DNA of 64,000 nucleotides from Ooceraea biroi. Its lineage: Eukaryota > Arthropoda > Insecta > Hymenoptera > Formicidae. Of the stretch, positions 46,025-57,205 are shown one piece after another. The first letter of the stretch is position 1, and every line of letters starts with the position of its first letter. The stretch covers positions 11,246,601 through 11,310,600 of the forward strand of contig NC_039517.1 in NCBI RefSeq assembly GCF_003672135.1, written 5' to 3'. The notes beneath the pieces were generated by a model that was given only the letters and a program-made list of their open reading frames with translations, was not told where the DNA came from and searched no databases. The position numbers were made by a program, and so were the translations under genes.

Positions 46025-47236
46025 AAATTTATCCTTTGTTACTTTGCTCCAGTTCTCAAAATATCTACTTAACCGATCAGCTATGGGACTTACTACGTCT
46101 TTTTGTCGTTCACTATCGAGGACTTGGATCCCGAAGTCTGCGGACGATGTTGAGTCTGCTGATATGGCGTCTTCTTTTTGAAGAATAGGCGTTTCGATTG
46201 TCTTTGGTGTCGATATGACTGATTGGCGTTCCAGGTCCTCCCTGGAACGCCTCTACAGTTTTTTGAAGAGTAATTACCTTGCTTCTTACATGGCTGTTCT
46301 TTAAGAGTCTTCGCCATTTTTTTCATAACTTCTACTTGCTTGATCTTTTCACTCAATTCTTTTCCAAAAAGAAAATCTGCCGATTTAGTTTTTTCCAGAG
46401 CTGCTTTTTACTTAGGTTTTAAACCGGGTAGAATAAACGCCCTCCGACAAGTTGTCTGTTTGTTAAAAAGATCAACTAAGAATCTAATCGCATCTGAGAG
46501 CCTTTCTATAATTAATAGCTCATCTAAGCCGTCATCTCCGACAGATAAAATTAGCGATAGTGCAGATTCTACACTCGCAATGGCCGAATCAATATTATTT
46601 TGACAATCGAGAAAATGTTTATCTCTCTTGATCGCCGCGTCCTGCATTACTGGCTCAACTTCAGGATTTAATTTGGAAGCCTCAAGAATCTCTAGGCGAG
46701 AATATTTCTTAATAAGTTTTTCTCGATCCTCTTTCGGTAAACCGTCGATTATCCATGCGTCTAAGCGATCTAAGATATCCTTATGTAAAGAGTGACCCCA
46801 AAATCAGTGGTTTTTTGCCTATTTTTGGTCCCGCGATATTGGAATTGAATTGTGTGCCAAATGGTATCTTAAGATGAGACATCAATCACCAAAGTTTTAA
46901 GTTGAGGTGAGAATTAGTTTCAGAGATATGGAGGGTCAAAGTAGTCAAAATTCATTAACGCGTCAGCTCATAACGCTTTAAAACACGAATTTTTATGTCA
47001 ATCTAATAATTTAAAACTTCGTATCCAGAAGTTTTGCTGATTGTTGACAACGAATTTCAAGTCAGATTTTAAAAATTCAAAATCGCTGATTAAATATGGC
47101 GAACCATATATTTAAAAAAATGTTTTAATTTTTTAATTTTTGTAAAAAATATCTAGGGGTTTCTTGGATTGCTGATTACAAATCTGAAATTATATTTTCA
47201 GAAACAAAATTATGGTAACAACAATACCATAATGAA

Positions 47237-49086
47237 CAATCATTTATTTATCGACCAAACTGGCAATACATTATAATGGATCACAACGTTTCGACCATCA
47301 ATCGTGGCCCTTTTCAAGTGATCAAAATTAATAAGTCATTTTCTACAAAAACATAATATCAAGTCAATAAAATCCTTCAAAATACAAATCAACCATAAAT
47401 ACAATAATTAAAGTATTATATAAAATATAAAATATTGTGAAGTTAGTTAATGGAATGGAAATTAAACCTGATGAGGTGTTAGTGTCACTGGATGTTACTT
47501 CACTATTTACGAATATCCCCATAGAATTAGTGATGTCAGGAATAGAGAAAAGATGGCATGAGATTTCAAAGTTTACAAAATTCAGTTTCAGCCAATTTAA
47601 GCATGCCATTGAATTAGTACTTTGTTCCACTAATTTTAAGTTCGAGGGTCAATTTTACGAGCAAATTTTTGGAAGCCCAATGGGTTCTCCACTGTCACCC
47701 ATACTGGCTGATATGGTTTTAGATGATTTAGAGACTAAGTGTATTGCGGATTTAGATTTTAATTTAGTGACTTATGTTAGATATGTGGACGATATATTCA
47801 CAATTCTAGCAAAAGATAGAATTCGAGGGGTCATTGATGTATTTAATGGGTACCATCCGAGGTTAAAGTTTACAAGCGAATTAGAGAAGAATGGTTCTAT
47901 CAATTTTCTGGATGCTACAGTAATTAAAGACAATGGAAGATTGATAACCAATTGGTACAGGAAACCCACGTTCTCGGATCGTTACATTAACTTTCTCTCG
48001 AATCATTCTAATAATCATAAGATCAGCGTAATAACGAGCCTTGTGGACAGAGCGATTTTGCTTTCTGACTCTCGCTTTCATTTTCCAAACATTAATATAG
48101 TACGAAATATTTTGCTTAACAACTGTTATCCAGCAACGTTTATAGACGAACAAATAAACAAACGCATTAAGAAATTAAATCTTAGAGAGGTTTTGGTCAA
48201 TGAAGGAGTGAATACAGAGGCACAAATTAACAAAAATACAGTGAAAATACCGTATATTAAGTACTGGAGTGAAAACATCAGACGTAATTTAAATAAGTTA
48301 GGTTTTAATATTATTTACAACATCCAAAATAGGTTGGACTGTGTAATTAAGCGTGGCAAAGATAGGTTGATGAACACAGATAAGACGGATGTTGTTTACA
48401 GGATTCAGTGTCATGACTGCGATTGTTGTTATGTGGGACAGACCAAGCGACATCTTTCGACACGTATTAAAGAACATAGAATGGATATAAAAAAGCATGT
48501 TAGCGATCACTCCGTTGTTAGTAAGCATAGAACTAATGAAAACCATGATTTTGATTGGAACAATGTACAGATTTTGCACCAAGATAAGCATTTCAAAAAA
48601 AGGGAGATCGCTGAAATGTGTTTTATTAAGAGTCATGACAGTACGATTAATTTACAAAGGGACACAGAAAAACTGCCATGTATATATGATATCATCTTAA
48701 AGCGAAAATAAGGTTACATGGTGGGGTGATGGTACTGTTTTAACGATATACTTGTTATCGATTCAGTCGTCTACATCGTTGTCTGGTCGAGTGTTCTTGC
48801 GTGATTCGCTCGTATGTTTTGTTCATAATGAATTATTAGATATAAGTTATTTTCAGTCAGTAATATTTTAATTATTGTATTTATGGTTGATTTGTATTTT
48901 GAAGGATTTTATTGACTTGATATTATGTTTTTGTAGAAAATGACTTATTAATTTTGATCACTTGAAAAGGGCCACGATTGATGATCGAAACGTTGTGATC
49001 CATTATAATGTATTGCCAATTTGGTCGATAAATAAATGATTGTTCATTGAATTCACTGACGAAGTTAAGGATTGATTGTTGTTGAA
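47237..49086 (+). mobile_element. Penelope-like element B with 12-bp target duplication
   Basis: TACCATAATGAA occurs at 47225-47236 and 49087-49098. The 3' UTR (about 48865-49048) is present a second time in reverse at the 5' end (47231-47416), giving inverted terminal repeats of about 185 bp. This matches the inverted pseudo-LTR arrangement known from Penelope elements. Confidence 0.85.
47437..48711 (+). CDS. Penelope RT plus GIY-YIG endonuclease, N-truncated but open
   Basis: The open frame of 424 codons starts (GTG) inside the RT palm. Motif A is LVSLDVTSLFTNIPIELV, motif B region FGSPMGSPLSPILADMVL, motif C YVRYVDDIFTI with both Asp kept. The conserved WYRKPTFSDRYINFLSNHS and LVDRAILLSDSRFHF follow. 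The GIY-YIG domain has VVYRIQCHDCDCCYVGQTKR and KKREIAEMCFIKSHDSTINL, including the CxxC-type cysteines typical of the family. The RT fingers are missing, so the protein would be incomplete although no stop or shift is seen. Confidence 0.9.
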   Translation: MKLVNGMEIKPDEVLVSLDVTSLFTNIPIELVMSGIEKRWHEISKFTKFSFSQFKHAIELVLCSTNFKFEGQFYEQIFGSPMGSPLSPILADMVLDDLETKCIADLDFNLVTYVRYVDDIFTILAKDRIRGVIDVFNGYHPRLKFTSELEKNGSINFLDATVIKDNGRLITNWYRKPTFSDRYINFLSNHSNNHKISVITSLVDRAILLSDSRFHFPNINIVRNILLNNCYPATFIDEQINKRIKKLNLREVLVNEGVNTEAQINKNTVKIPYIKYWSENIRRNLNKLGFNIIYNIQNRLDCVIKRGKDRLMNTDKTDVVYRIQCHDCDCCYVGQTKRHLSTRIKEHRMDIKKHVSDHSVVSKHRTNENHDFDWNNVQILHQDKHFKKREIAEMCFIKSHDSTINLQRDTEKLPCIYDIILKRK

Positions 49087-49099
49087 TACCATAATGAAA

Positions 49100-49210
49100 C
49101 AAGAGTAATTATAAAATTAATATAATTAATTAATATAATTGAAAATAATTATAATTAATTAATATAATAATAAATTAATATAATTAATATAAAATAATAA
49201 TTCAACAATT
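49100..49210. repeat. TAATTAATATAA low-complexity tract
   Basis: An AT-only, partly palindromic run lies beside the right target duplication of Penelope B. Confidence 0.8.
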
Positions 49211-49789
49211 TATAAAAATTCGTTAGGATTCGAAAATCGATTTTGTAACTTTGAGTCATGAATTTTTAAAATATATTATTCGCCATATTTTATCAGCGAT
49301 TTTGAATTTTTAAAATCTGACTTGAAATTCGTTGTCAACAATCAGCAAAACCTCTGGATACGAAGTTTTAAATTATTAGATTGACATAAAAATTCGTGTT
49401 TTAAAGCGTTATGAACTGACGCGTTAATAAATTTTGACTACTTTACCCTCCATATTTCTGAAACTAATTCTCACCTCAACTTAAAACTTTGGTGATTGAT
49501 GTCTTATCATAAGGTACCATTTGGCACACAATTCAATTCCAATATCGCGGAACCAAAAATAGGCGATTTTTGGGGTTACTCTTTGGGTCGACTGCTTTAG
49601 ACATTTTCGGATTGTCTCCTAGGAACTTCAAAATTTCCTCGCATAAACCAGCTTCCTCAGGGGGAGAATTTTCGATGTTTTCCAAGTCTAAAAGCATCGA
49701 GTCCTCCTGTTCGGCACTCGGACGTCCTTGAGACAAAACAAAAGGACAGAGTTTTACAAAAAATTAGTCCGTATGCGTCAAAAAAGGCG

Positions 49790-50090
49790 TATCTCAATCA
49801 TAGCCTGTATCATAAGGTTGAGGTTAACTTAACCTCACTTGTCACTAGTGTGGAAAATTCTCCACTCTTCCAGTCTGTTTTACTTCAAGAGTAAACTCAC
49901 TGGTACTGTCGGAATTACGCTACTTGCCTCATGTGCAAGCTTAATATTCTTCCAGCCTGTCTTACCTCCAGTGTAAGCTCACTGGTATTCTGAGGTTAAC
50001 CTAACGGTTCCTCTCTTGCCATGTTGCAAGCCTCTCATGCATCCAGTCTGTCTTACCTCATGTGTAAGCTCACTGAAGAAGAAAAACTTT
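49790..50090 (-). repeat. Degenerate tandem repeat in the ORF1 intron
   Basis: On the minus strand three to four units of about 75 bp share CAGTGAGCTTACACTGGAGG followed by TAAGACAGACTGGAAG. Each well-kept unit carries AGGTAAGAC, a good 5' splice-site match, in the intron downstream of the real donor. Confidence 0.65.
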
Positions 50091-50489
50091 ACTTACCGAA
50101 GTTCACTTGCGGACTCATTATTTCCTGGTCTGTTTCCAGGGTACTCTGAGAAGATCTAACCTCAAAAGCTGTTTGCTGACGAGTTTCCAGCTTCTTTTGA
50201 TATTTACAAATCTTTTTCTTTAATTTTTCGATAGAGTCGGTATCAGCCGACTTCCTGTGCCTTTTTGGCATGATTGTATATCACAACGGAAGAACGAAAA
50301 TACGCAAAATGAAGAAAATTTACTGAAACGAAGTGACTCCTCGCGCACAACGAAAAGTAATGAAGTAAGGCGGGAACGGCTCCCAGAGCGGGAATTTCAA
50401 ATCTGAATGTTGTAGCTCCTAGCACCTCGAAGAGGTACTACGTGTTGTAATCTTGAGAACGAGGCCTGAAATATAATCGTACATAACGC

Positions 50490-50703
50490 TAATCGGACAC
50501 AGTGGCAATCTGACACATTGTCAATCGGACACATTGTCAATCGGACACAGTGCCAATTGTGCACAGTAGGAAACGGACACACAGTGGTTGCAATCGGACA
50601 CAATAGGAAATGGACACACTGTGGTTGTAATCGGACACAGTAGGAAACGGACATACGATGGTTGCAAACGGACACAGTAGAAAACGGACACATGTTCCGT
50701 GAC
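50490..50703 (-). repeat. CGGACACA array, inverted orientation
   Basis: About ten units of ATCGGACACA-type with spacers such as GTGGCA, TTGTCA, GTGCCA and GTAGGAA. The array faces the one at 51140-51412 across about 430 bp. Confidence 0.8.
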
Positions 50704-51139
50704 AGTTTCATTCTAATAAGGAAGAGTCAAAATTAGATGTAGAGTAAACATTGCTTTGTCTTGCAAAGTACATGCGTGGATACAGTGTGGATACTTTCCC
50801 AGTATAAACTTTCTTACTTTAATATTATTAATTTTTTATACTAGGAAAGTATATGCTTGGGTGGAAGAGCACGAGGAGACGGGCTTCGCCCGTCACCTAG
50901 TACTCTTCCACATAAAAAAAAATGACAAAACTTTGGGGTGACCAAAAGTACTGCATGGAAGTTACAATGTAAAACTTTGTTTTGCGTGGAACCTCGCTTC
51001 ATATACTCTCAGCATATGCTTCCGAAATTTATTAAATATCGCACGTATGCGCAAAGTAAGTATCGCTACGCCATATAAAGAAATAAAAATAGAAAAGTCC
51101 TTAAAAGTAACATTTCCAGGTTAGGAAAACTGTCACGGA

Positions 51140-51412
51140 ACATGTGTCCATTTCCTACTGTGTCCGTTTGCAACCATCGTGTGTCCGTTTCCTACTGTGT
51201 CCGATTGCAACCACTGTGTGTCCGTTTCCTACTGTGCGCAATTGGCACTGTGTCCGATTGACAATGTGTCCGATTGCCACTGTGTCCGATTAGCGTTGTG
51301 TACGATTATCACTGTGTCCGATTCCACACGCAGTGTGTCCGTTTCTTATTGTATCCGATTGGGTCCGTGTCCGATTCACTAAACCTGCTGTATCCGATTT
51401 ATTCTGTGCGCA
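51140..51412 (+). repeat. TGTCCG array, direct orientation
   Basis: The complement of the above: about a dozen TGTCCGATT/TGTCCGTTT units, starting after GTCACGGAACATG and ending AATAAA-like before GTGCGCAACT. Confidence 0.8.
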
Positions 51413-51529
51413 ACTGGGATCATCCCGTTTCGACCTAACTATTTCGGTCCTTCTCAAGCGTAAAAATACCTCAAAGCTTTAGTTTTACATGAAAAGTCGC
51501 TTTCTAAAAGGAAAATAATAAATCAATAC

Positions 51530-51818
51530 TGTAGCGGTTTTATAAGAAGTCTCGATAGAGATTATTGAAGGGCTTTGATAAATCCGACAATCAAGTCACT
51601 GCCGCGGCAAACGCGTCGCGACGTCCGCTAAAGGATCTCGCGATATCCTTTGCTTTTCCGTCGCTGGGGCAACCGGGAGATTATACAAGACGAACCGCGC
51701 GAAAATCAGTCAGTCTCTGAACGAGAACCGGACAGTAGCTTTCGACACCGTTGTACGCCAAATAAAGAACTCGTTACATGTACCTCGGTACTTCTTTTCA
51801 ACACCTAAAATCCTTATA
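51530..51818 (+). repeat. Gypsy A 5' LTR (289 bp)
   Basis: It differs from the 3' LTR by more than a dozen substitutions and a 7-bp length change, so the insertion is not recent. Only its first 66 bp are shared with the mirror copy at 62051-62116. Confidence 0.9.
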
Positions 51819-52109
51819 AATCAGAAGTGGGATTACCATCGGTGCTCGAACCTTACGTTTACGAAAGTTTGTGTATGTGCACAGACAGAGACTGTTATGT
51901 TTTATGGACACATTCGAAATTAGTTAAGGATTAGAACGAAGCCTTTTATGTGAAGTTACGAGTCCAGTTTATGTATTTATGTGTTGGTACTTATGATTCC
52001 TGGTCGCTGGTCACATTTATGGAATTGTGACGACGCTCATTACGGATTAGCCGAAGGATTTTGGCGACTGCAAGGTTAATTAGGTCCCGTTTGACGAAAT
52101 AACATTAAG

Positions 52110-53223
52110 ATGAGTACGCTTACGGTTGCGGATCTCAAAGAAAAACTGAAGAGCCAAAACTTGCCATCCACTGGCTCAAAGAACGAGCTGATAAAGCGAC
52201 TGTTAGACGCGGGAGTTTTGCCTGAAGAGTTGTGCCTGACAACGGCTGCGTACACCGACACTTATGAGACGCAAAAAGACGAGCCTCGGCCGGGCACGAG
52301 TGCTGAGACCATTGTTCCATTTTCCCGAGAAGTTGAGTTGCTGCGTAAAGAGAGGGATCTTGCTGCACGTGAAGCCGAATTGTTACGAAGAGAGCTCGAA
52401 TTATTGAGGATGACGGGCAGAAGGTAATGCGCCTGCTCGAGCTAGTGTACGGAAGTTGCAGGATCTCAAGGAGCTGATCGGCGAATATGACGGCAACACT
52501 TCGGATTTCGACCGGTGGGAAAAGCAGATGAAGAAACTGCTTTCCTCTTACGAATTAGACGACCATAAAGCGAAAGCACTAGTATGCAGTAGATTGTCTG
52601 GCAAAGCACTCAGGTGGTACCATTCGAGGACTGACTGAGTCGAGTTAGGCAGTAATGATTTGCTGAACGAGCTTAAGAAAATGTACGGACAACGGGATCC
52701 ATTGATGTTACGACGTGAGCTTGAGGCAAGAGTGTGGTGCACCGACGAGACCTTCGCAGATTATCTCCATGATAAGGTGACGTTGGCGAACAGGGTGCCA
52801 GTCACAGAAGCAGAAGCAATCAGCTACATTATCGAGGACATTCCTAGTCAGGAATTACGGACACAGGCCCGAGTTCAATGTTATCAATCACTAGACGCGA
52901 TGTTAACCGCCTTCGCACATATTCCATCTCCCAAGGGAGCTCCACGTCGTCCATCCACGGGAAAGAATAAGCCGCACGGAAAGGAACAACAGAAGACCAA
53001 AGATGCCGAACCCTGGAAGTGTTATAACTGCAACGAAACTGGGCATATTGCAACGGACTGTACGAAGCCGAAGAGAAAACGAGGATCGTGCTACAAATGC
53101 GGAAAATTTGGTCATCGAATTGCGCAGTGCAACCCCCCTGCAGAAGGTGTCCATTGCTTAGCACGCGAACGATTTGAAGAAGACGACTTTCGGCGAGCGG
53201 TAACGTTACAGATAAGTAATTAA
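52110..53223 (+). pseudogene. Gypsy A gag
   Basis: The N-terminus is a SAP domain (LTVADLKEKLKSQNLPSTGS and KNELIKRLLDAG), then a coiled stretch rich in Glu and Arg. After a frameshift near 52425 comes the capsid-like part (IGEYDGNTSDFDRWEKQMKK), an in-frame TGA at about 52637, and ETFADYLHDKVTLANRVPVT. Two knuckles follow: CYNCNETGHIATDC and CYKCGKFGHRIAQC. A near copy of the middle part is on the minus strand at 60985-61180. Confidence 0.85.
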
Positions 53224-53229
53224 AGCGAC

Positions 53230-53622
53230 AATTTTAGCGTGAATTTAGACGCGTTAATCGATTCAGGGAGTCCTATCTCCTTTATTAAAGAACAGAACAT
53301 TCCGCAGAAATATTTAGTAACTCGTTGTGAATCCAATCGATTTTATGGAATAAACGGCAGCGGATTAAGAGTGATAGGATGCGTGGAAGTTACACTCATT
53401 TATGATTGCGAGAAGCACGATATTATGTTACGAGTTGTTCCAAACGATACGATGCGAGATTCGATTATATTAGGACGCGATTTTATGAAAACCACGAAAT
53501 TATCAATAAGTGGAGAACAAGAGATCAATGATATTATGAACATCGAGATAGAGCCAGTCAGCGTTGGTATCTCTGCACAAGACATGCAAATAAATAACGA
53601 CCTTCCGTTTGAGGTGAAGTAG
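53230..53622 (+). pseudogene. Gypsy A aspartic protease
   Basis: The active site is LDALIDSGSPISFI with the Asp kept, and the second conserved block is DSIILGRDFMKTTK. A stop at 53620 and a frame change separate it from RT; a stop at 53221 separates it from gag. Confidence 0.8.
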
Positions 53623-53635
53623 CGGAGCACGTGAT

Positions 53636-54970
53636 TTGTTCGAGACCCGTTATATTAAAGCACCAAGACCATCAAATTCGAAAGTAGAAAATACTTTGAC
53701 TCTTACTCTCACGGATGAAAAACCGTTCTCATGTACGCCGCGTAGGCTATCGTACTACGAAAAGGAGAAATTACGAGAAATTTTGGGCGGACTACTCACG
53801 AAAGGAATAATTAGAGAGAGTGCAACCGAGTACGCATCACCGATCGTACTAGTCAAAAAGAAAAATGGTAAAATGAGAATGTGTGTAAATTTTAAGACAC
53901 TTCATAAAGTAACGACACGCGATAATTTTCCGCTTCCATTAATTGAAGATCAATTAGATTCTCTAGAAGGGAAAAAATACTTTACGACACTGGATTTGAA
54001 AGACGCGTTTTTCCATGTAAAGATGGATAAAAATTCGATTAAATTCACTTCGTTCGTTACATCATTCGGACAGTTTAAATACGTAAGAATGCCTTTCGAC
54101 CTAAAGGGTGCTCCTCTCAGATTTCAGCGCTACGTAACTAAAATATTTAAAGACCTAATTGATGCGGGAGACGTATCGGTATATTTGGATGATTTCCTTG
54201 TTGTAACCAAGACCATAGAACATCACTTTGAAGTATTAAGTAAAGTCTTTAAATTACTCATTGAAAACCTGTTAGAATTGAGGTTAGATAAATGTCGATT
54301 TTTCCAGACCCGATTAAATTATTTAGGCTACACGGTTACAAGCAAAGGTATCCGACCGACGGAACAAGGCCTTGAAGCCGTAAAGAATTTTCCTGACCCG
54401 CGAAACATCCGGGATATGCAAAGTTTTATAGGATTGTGTTCCTATTTTCGAAAATTCGTTGAAAAGTTTTCGATTATAGCTAAGCCGTTATATGATTCCA
54501 TTAAACAAAACACAGATTTTCGATTTGGAGAAACGGAGCGACACGCTTTCGAGATATTGAAAAATCATTTAGTAAATGCACCTATTTTAAGTATATATTC
54601 TCCACGACACGAGACCGAGCTACATTGCGACGCGAGCGCCGTCAGCTTTGGAGCGATTTTGATGCAGAAGAAAGTAGATCGGAAGTTACATCGTTTTTTA
54701 TTTTTCCAAGCGTACGACTGATATTGAATCGAAATATCACAGTTATGAACTGGAGACTTTGGCAATAATTTATGCGCTTCATCGATTCCGGACTTATTTA
54801 CTCGGGATCAAATTTAAAATAATCACCGACTGTCAAGCTTTAAGTTTGACGTTAAATAAAAAGGAAACGAATCCGCGTATTGCACGGTGGGTACTTGAAA
54901 TGCAAAATTATGACTATGTCCTCGAACATCGAGCGGGTTCCCGAATGTTACATGTAGACGCGTTGAGCCG
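53636..54970 (+). pseudogene. Gypsy A RT and RNase H
   Basis: RT blocks are complete: EYASPIVLVKKKNGKMRMCV, YFTTLDLKDAFFHVKM, FGQFKYVRMPFDLKGAPLRF and the catalytic VSVYLDDFLVV. The connection (LNYLGYTVTSKGIRPTEQG, FIGLCSYFRKFVEKFS) leads to RNase H (ETELHCDASAVSFGAILMQK). A frameshift near 54715 follows, and the rest reads LLGIKFKIITDCQALSLTLN and SRMLHVDALSRQ. Confidence 0.9.
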
Positions 54971-55028
54971 TCAGATACTCGTATTGGAGTATAATACATT
55001 TGATAGAAATCTCGCGTTATGTTAGAGT

Positions 55029-56217
55029 GACGATCCTGTGATTTCAAAGATTCGTGCGGAATTAGAACGCTCAGAGAGTAAATTGTTCGAAATGAGGAAC
55101 GGATTAGTATATCGGAAATATCAAGACCGAATTTTATTTTTTGTTCCGGCAGCTTTAGAATCGAACATAATTTACAAATACCATAATGAGATGAGCCATG
55201 TCGGTGCCGAGAAAACAATCCGCAGTATTTTAAATAACTATTGGTTCCCCGAAATTAAGTCGAAAGTCTACAAACACATCCAGAGTTGCTTAAAATGCAT
55301 CGCGTTTACACCAAATACGGAAAAACCTCAGGGGACGTTATATAACATATCGAAAGGGGACATACCCTTTGTTACTTTACATATCGACCATTTAGCTCCA
55401 GTATCCTGGTCGAAATTGTCTAAAGCTAAATATATTTTCTTTGTCGTTGACGCTTTCACCAAGTATGTGAAGCTATATGCTACTAAAAGTACGGGCAGTT
55501 TAGAAGTTATAAAATGTCTTCGGTCTTATTTTGAGTATTATAGCCGACCGTTGCGTATTGTTTCAGATCGAGGAAGTTGTTTTACGTTTCGTGAATTTGA
55601 AACATTTCTGAATGAACTAAATATCCAGCACGTTAAGATCGCCACCGCTTCACCTCAGGCAAACGGTCAAGTCGAACGTTACAATCGGACAATCCTACCT
55701 ATGTTAGCGAAATTAACCGACGAACGTAAGACGCATTGGAGTAATGTCCTAAAAGATGTCGAGTTTGCATGCAATAATACTGTGTCAAAGACCACTAATG
55801 AATGTGCGAGCGAATTACTTTTCGGCGTGCGTCAACGAGGCAATATGATAGACAGATGATTGTTAGATGCGCTAGAGGCTAACGGACAAATAATCGTATT
55901 TCGCGATTTAGACGTCCGTAGACGAGCAAGCGAACGAATCCAACAAAATCAGATTGTTAATAGCACGCATACGATCACCGACATAAAGCGGCTAATAAAT
56001 ATAACGTAGGGGATAAAGTAATGATAAAAAACTTTGATAGTACTCCAGGAGCATCGCAAAAATTAATACCACGCTATAAGGGTCCCTATCAAGTAAGCCG
56101 CGTTTTGCGAAACGACCAATATGTTATAAACGGATGTTGAAGGGTTTCAATTGACACAAACTCCCTATCAAGGAACGTGGGAAGCGTCAAACATGCGACC
56201 ATGGACTCCGGGTTAAA
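55029..56217 (+). pseudogene. Gypsy A integrase
   Basis: The zinc finger is intact in appearance (YHNEMSHVGAEK and CLKC). The core residues are Asp in TLHIDHLAP, Asp in RIVSDRGSCF and Glu in ANGQVERYNRT. A stop at 55857 and later frameshifts break the C-terminus, where IPRYKGPYQVSRVL marks the GPY/F module. Confidence 0.9.
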
Positions 56218-56239
56218 TCGATTTAAATTCATCGATATA

Positions 56240-57161
56240 CACTCACTCCCAAAAAAAGCGGTACACTAAAATTTAGGGAAAAATTTACCAATCTTCAAAT
56301 GATCATAACTTGGTAAATAATGAAGATAAAAATATGTTCAAAAATGCAAAATGAAGCTTCAAGTATCCACTTTAAGAATATTTGAATGGCAATTATGGTC
56401 GGTCATTTGATTCAAAATAGCGGATGACAAAATGAGAGGATGCAAAAGTGATACCGAAAGTCCGAGTTTGTGACGGTGCATGGCGTGAATTAGATATTGC
56501 AGCCTAATGGGACCAACTGCAAATGAAAATATAGAGTGTTATCTTTAAAATGCTTTTTACCGAGCTCGATGCGATCATTTTTCGCTGAGTTGTGCAACTT
56601 TAAAAAAGAAAACACTCTGTTAAGTAAATTTGGAGTATCTCAACAAAAAATGATCGCATCGAGCTTTGTAAAAAAGCGTTTTAAAGATAAAACTCTATAC
56701 TTTTATATGCATTTAGTCCCATTGGGCTGCAATACCTACTTTACACCATGTGCCATCGCAAACTCGAATCTTTATTTATCAATTTCGCATGCTCTCCCTT
56801 TCCGCCATTTTAAAAAACTCGTCGTGCACAATTTCGATTTAAATTGCGAAAAGTAGGGTTTCAAAGCTTTAAAACCGTTTTTGAAATTTTGTGCTAGGAT
56901 AGGTACCGAGATATTCAATTTCGAATTTGCAATATCGTCGATTCAGCAAGGCCTAAGGAATTAGAAAACCCTGCGGTTCGTTTAGTTCTTTTATAATTCC
57001 AACTGCTGCGTTCATTATTCTTTATACTCCAAATCCTTCTTATGTGGTGTGTGGGTGTAGGTGTATGTAGGTGTGTGTGTGTGTATATATATGTATCACA
57101 AGGATGAGGACCCCGTGGTTCGTCAGTTCCACAGTAATTTAAGACTCCACTGCACTGCGCG

Positions 57162-57205
<44 letters not shown>

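Larger units (their letters stand above)
46791..49580. mobile_element. TIR element with 0.32-kb arms carrying a Penelope insert
   Basis: AGTGACCCCAAAATC at the left mirrors GATTTTTGGGGTTACT at the right, and the arms continue for about 320 bp each (to about 47110 and from about 49270). No transposase is visible. I could not define a clear target duplication. The element splits the DIRS ORF1 after VDPK. Confidence 0.8.
46093..50271 (-). pseudogene. DIRS ORF1 (gag-like), spliced and interrupted
   Basis: A first exon (50097-50271) encodes MPKRHRKSADTDSIEKLKKK and a coiled segment, ending at a GTAAGT donor. The next exon starts near 49726 after CTCAAG and encodes EDSMLLDLENIENSPPEEAG and KFLGDNPKMSKAVDPK. 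A 2.8-kb insertion (46791-49580) cuts it there. On the far side it continues with LDAWIIDGLPKEDREKLIKK, a helical stretch and a basic tail ending near 46093. A stop lies near 46409. ORF1 proteins of this type bind RNA. Confidence 0.75.
41788..50474 (-). mobile_element. DIRS-type retrotransposon
   Basis: Inverted terminal repeats of about 38 bp (TTTCAGGCCTCGTTCTCAAG at 41792, reverse complement at the right end) flank minus-strand genes in the order gag-like ORF1, RT-RNase H, tyrosine recombinase. Such elements integrate with the recombinase rather than an integrase and leave no target duplication; none is visible. A mariner splits the recombinase gene and a TIR element with a Penelope copy splits ORF1. 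Confidence 0.85.
49963..51595 (-). repeat. Left arm of a 13.7-kb inverted duplication
   Basis: This 1,633-bp arm is the mirror of 62051-63683 with no net length difference; six separate landmarks all give the same coordinate sum (113,646). It contains the 5' end of the DIRS copy, two opposed CGGACACA arrays, the GC hairpin GACGGGCTTCGCCCGTC at 50878-50894 inside a longer stem, a Penelope-like 3' end (GTTTCGACC at about 51427) and the first 66 bp of the Gypsy LTR. Confidence 0.95.

Noticed and set aside
46791..49580. Target duplication of the TIR element (AAAG / CTTT)
   Set aside because: The flanking bases are inverted, not direct, so they belong to the repeat or to chance.
50490..50703. Possible CRISPR array from regularly spaced CGGACACA units
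   Set aside because: Units are short and variable, spacers are only a few bases, and the context is insect transposons.
50756..50941. 61-codon frame duplicated at 62705-62890
   Set aside because: It is part of the inverted duplication and spans a GC hairpin; no protein features.
56536..56856. 106-codon frame, identical in the mirror at 57511-57831
   Set aside because: The identity is explained by the palindrome; no domain or codon pattern supports a gene.
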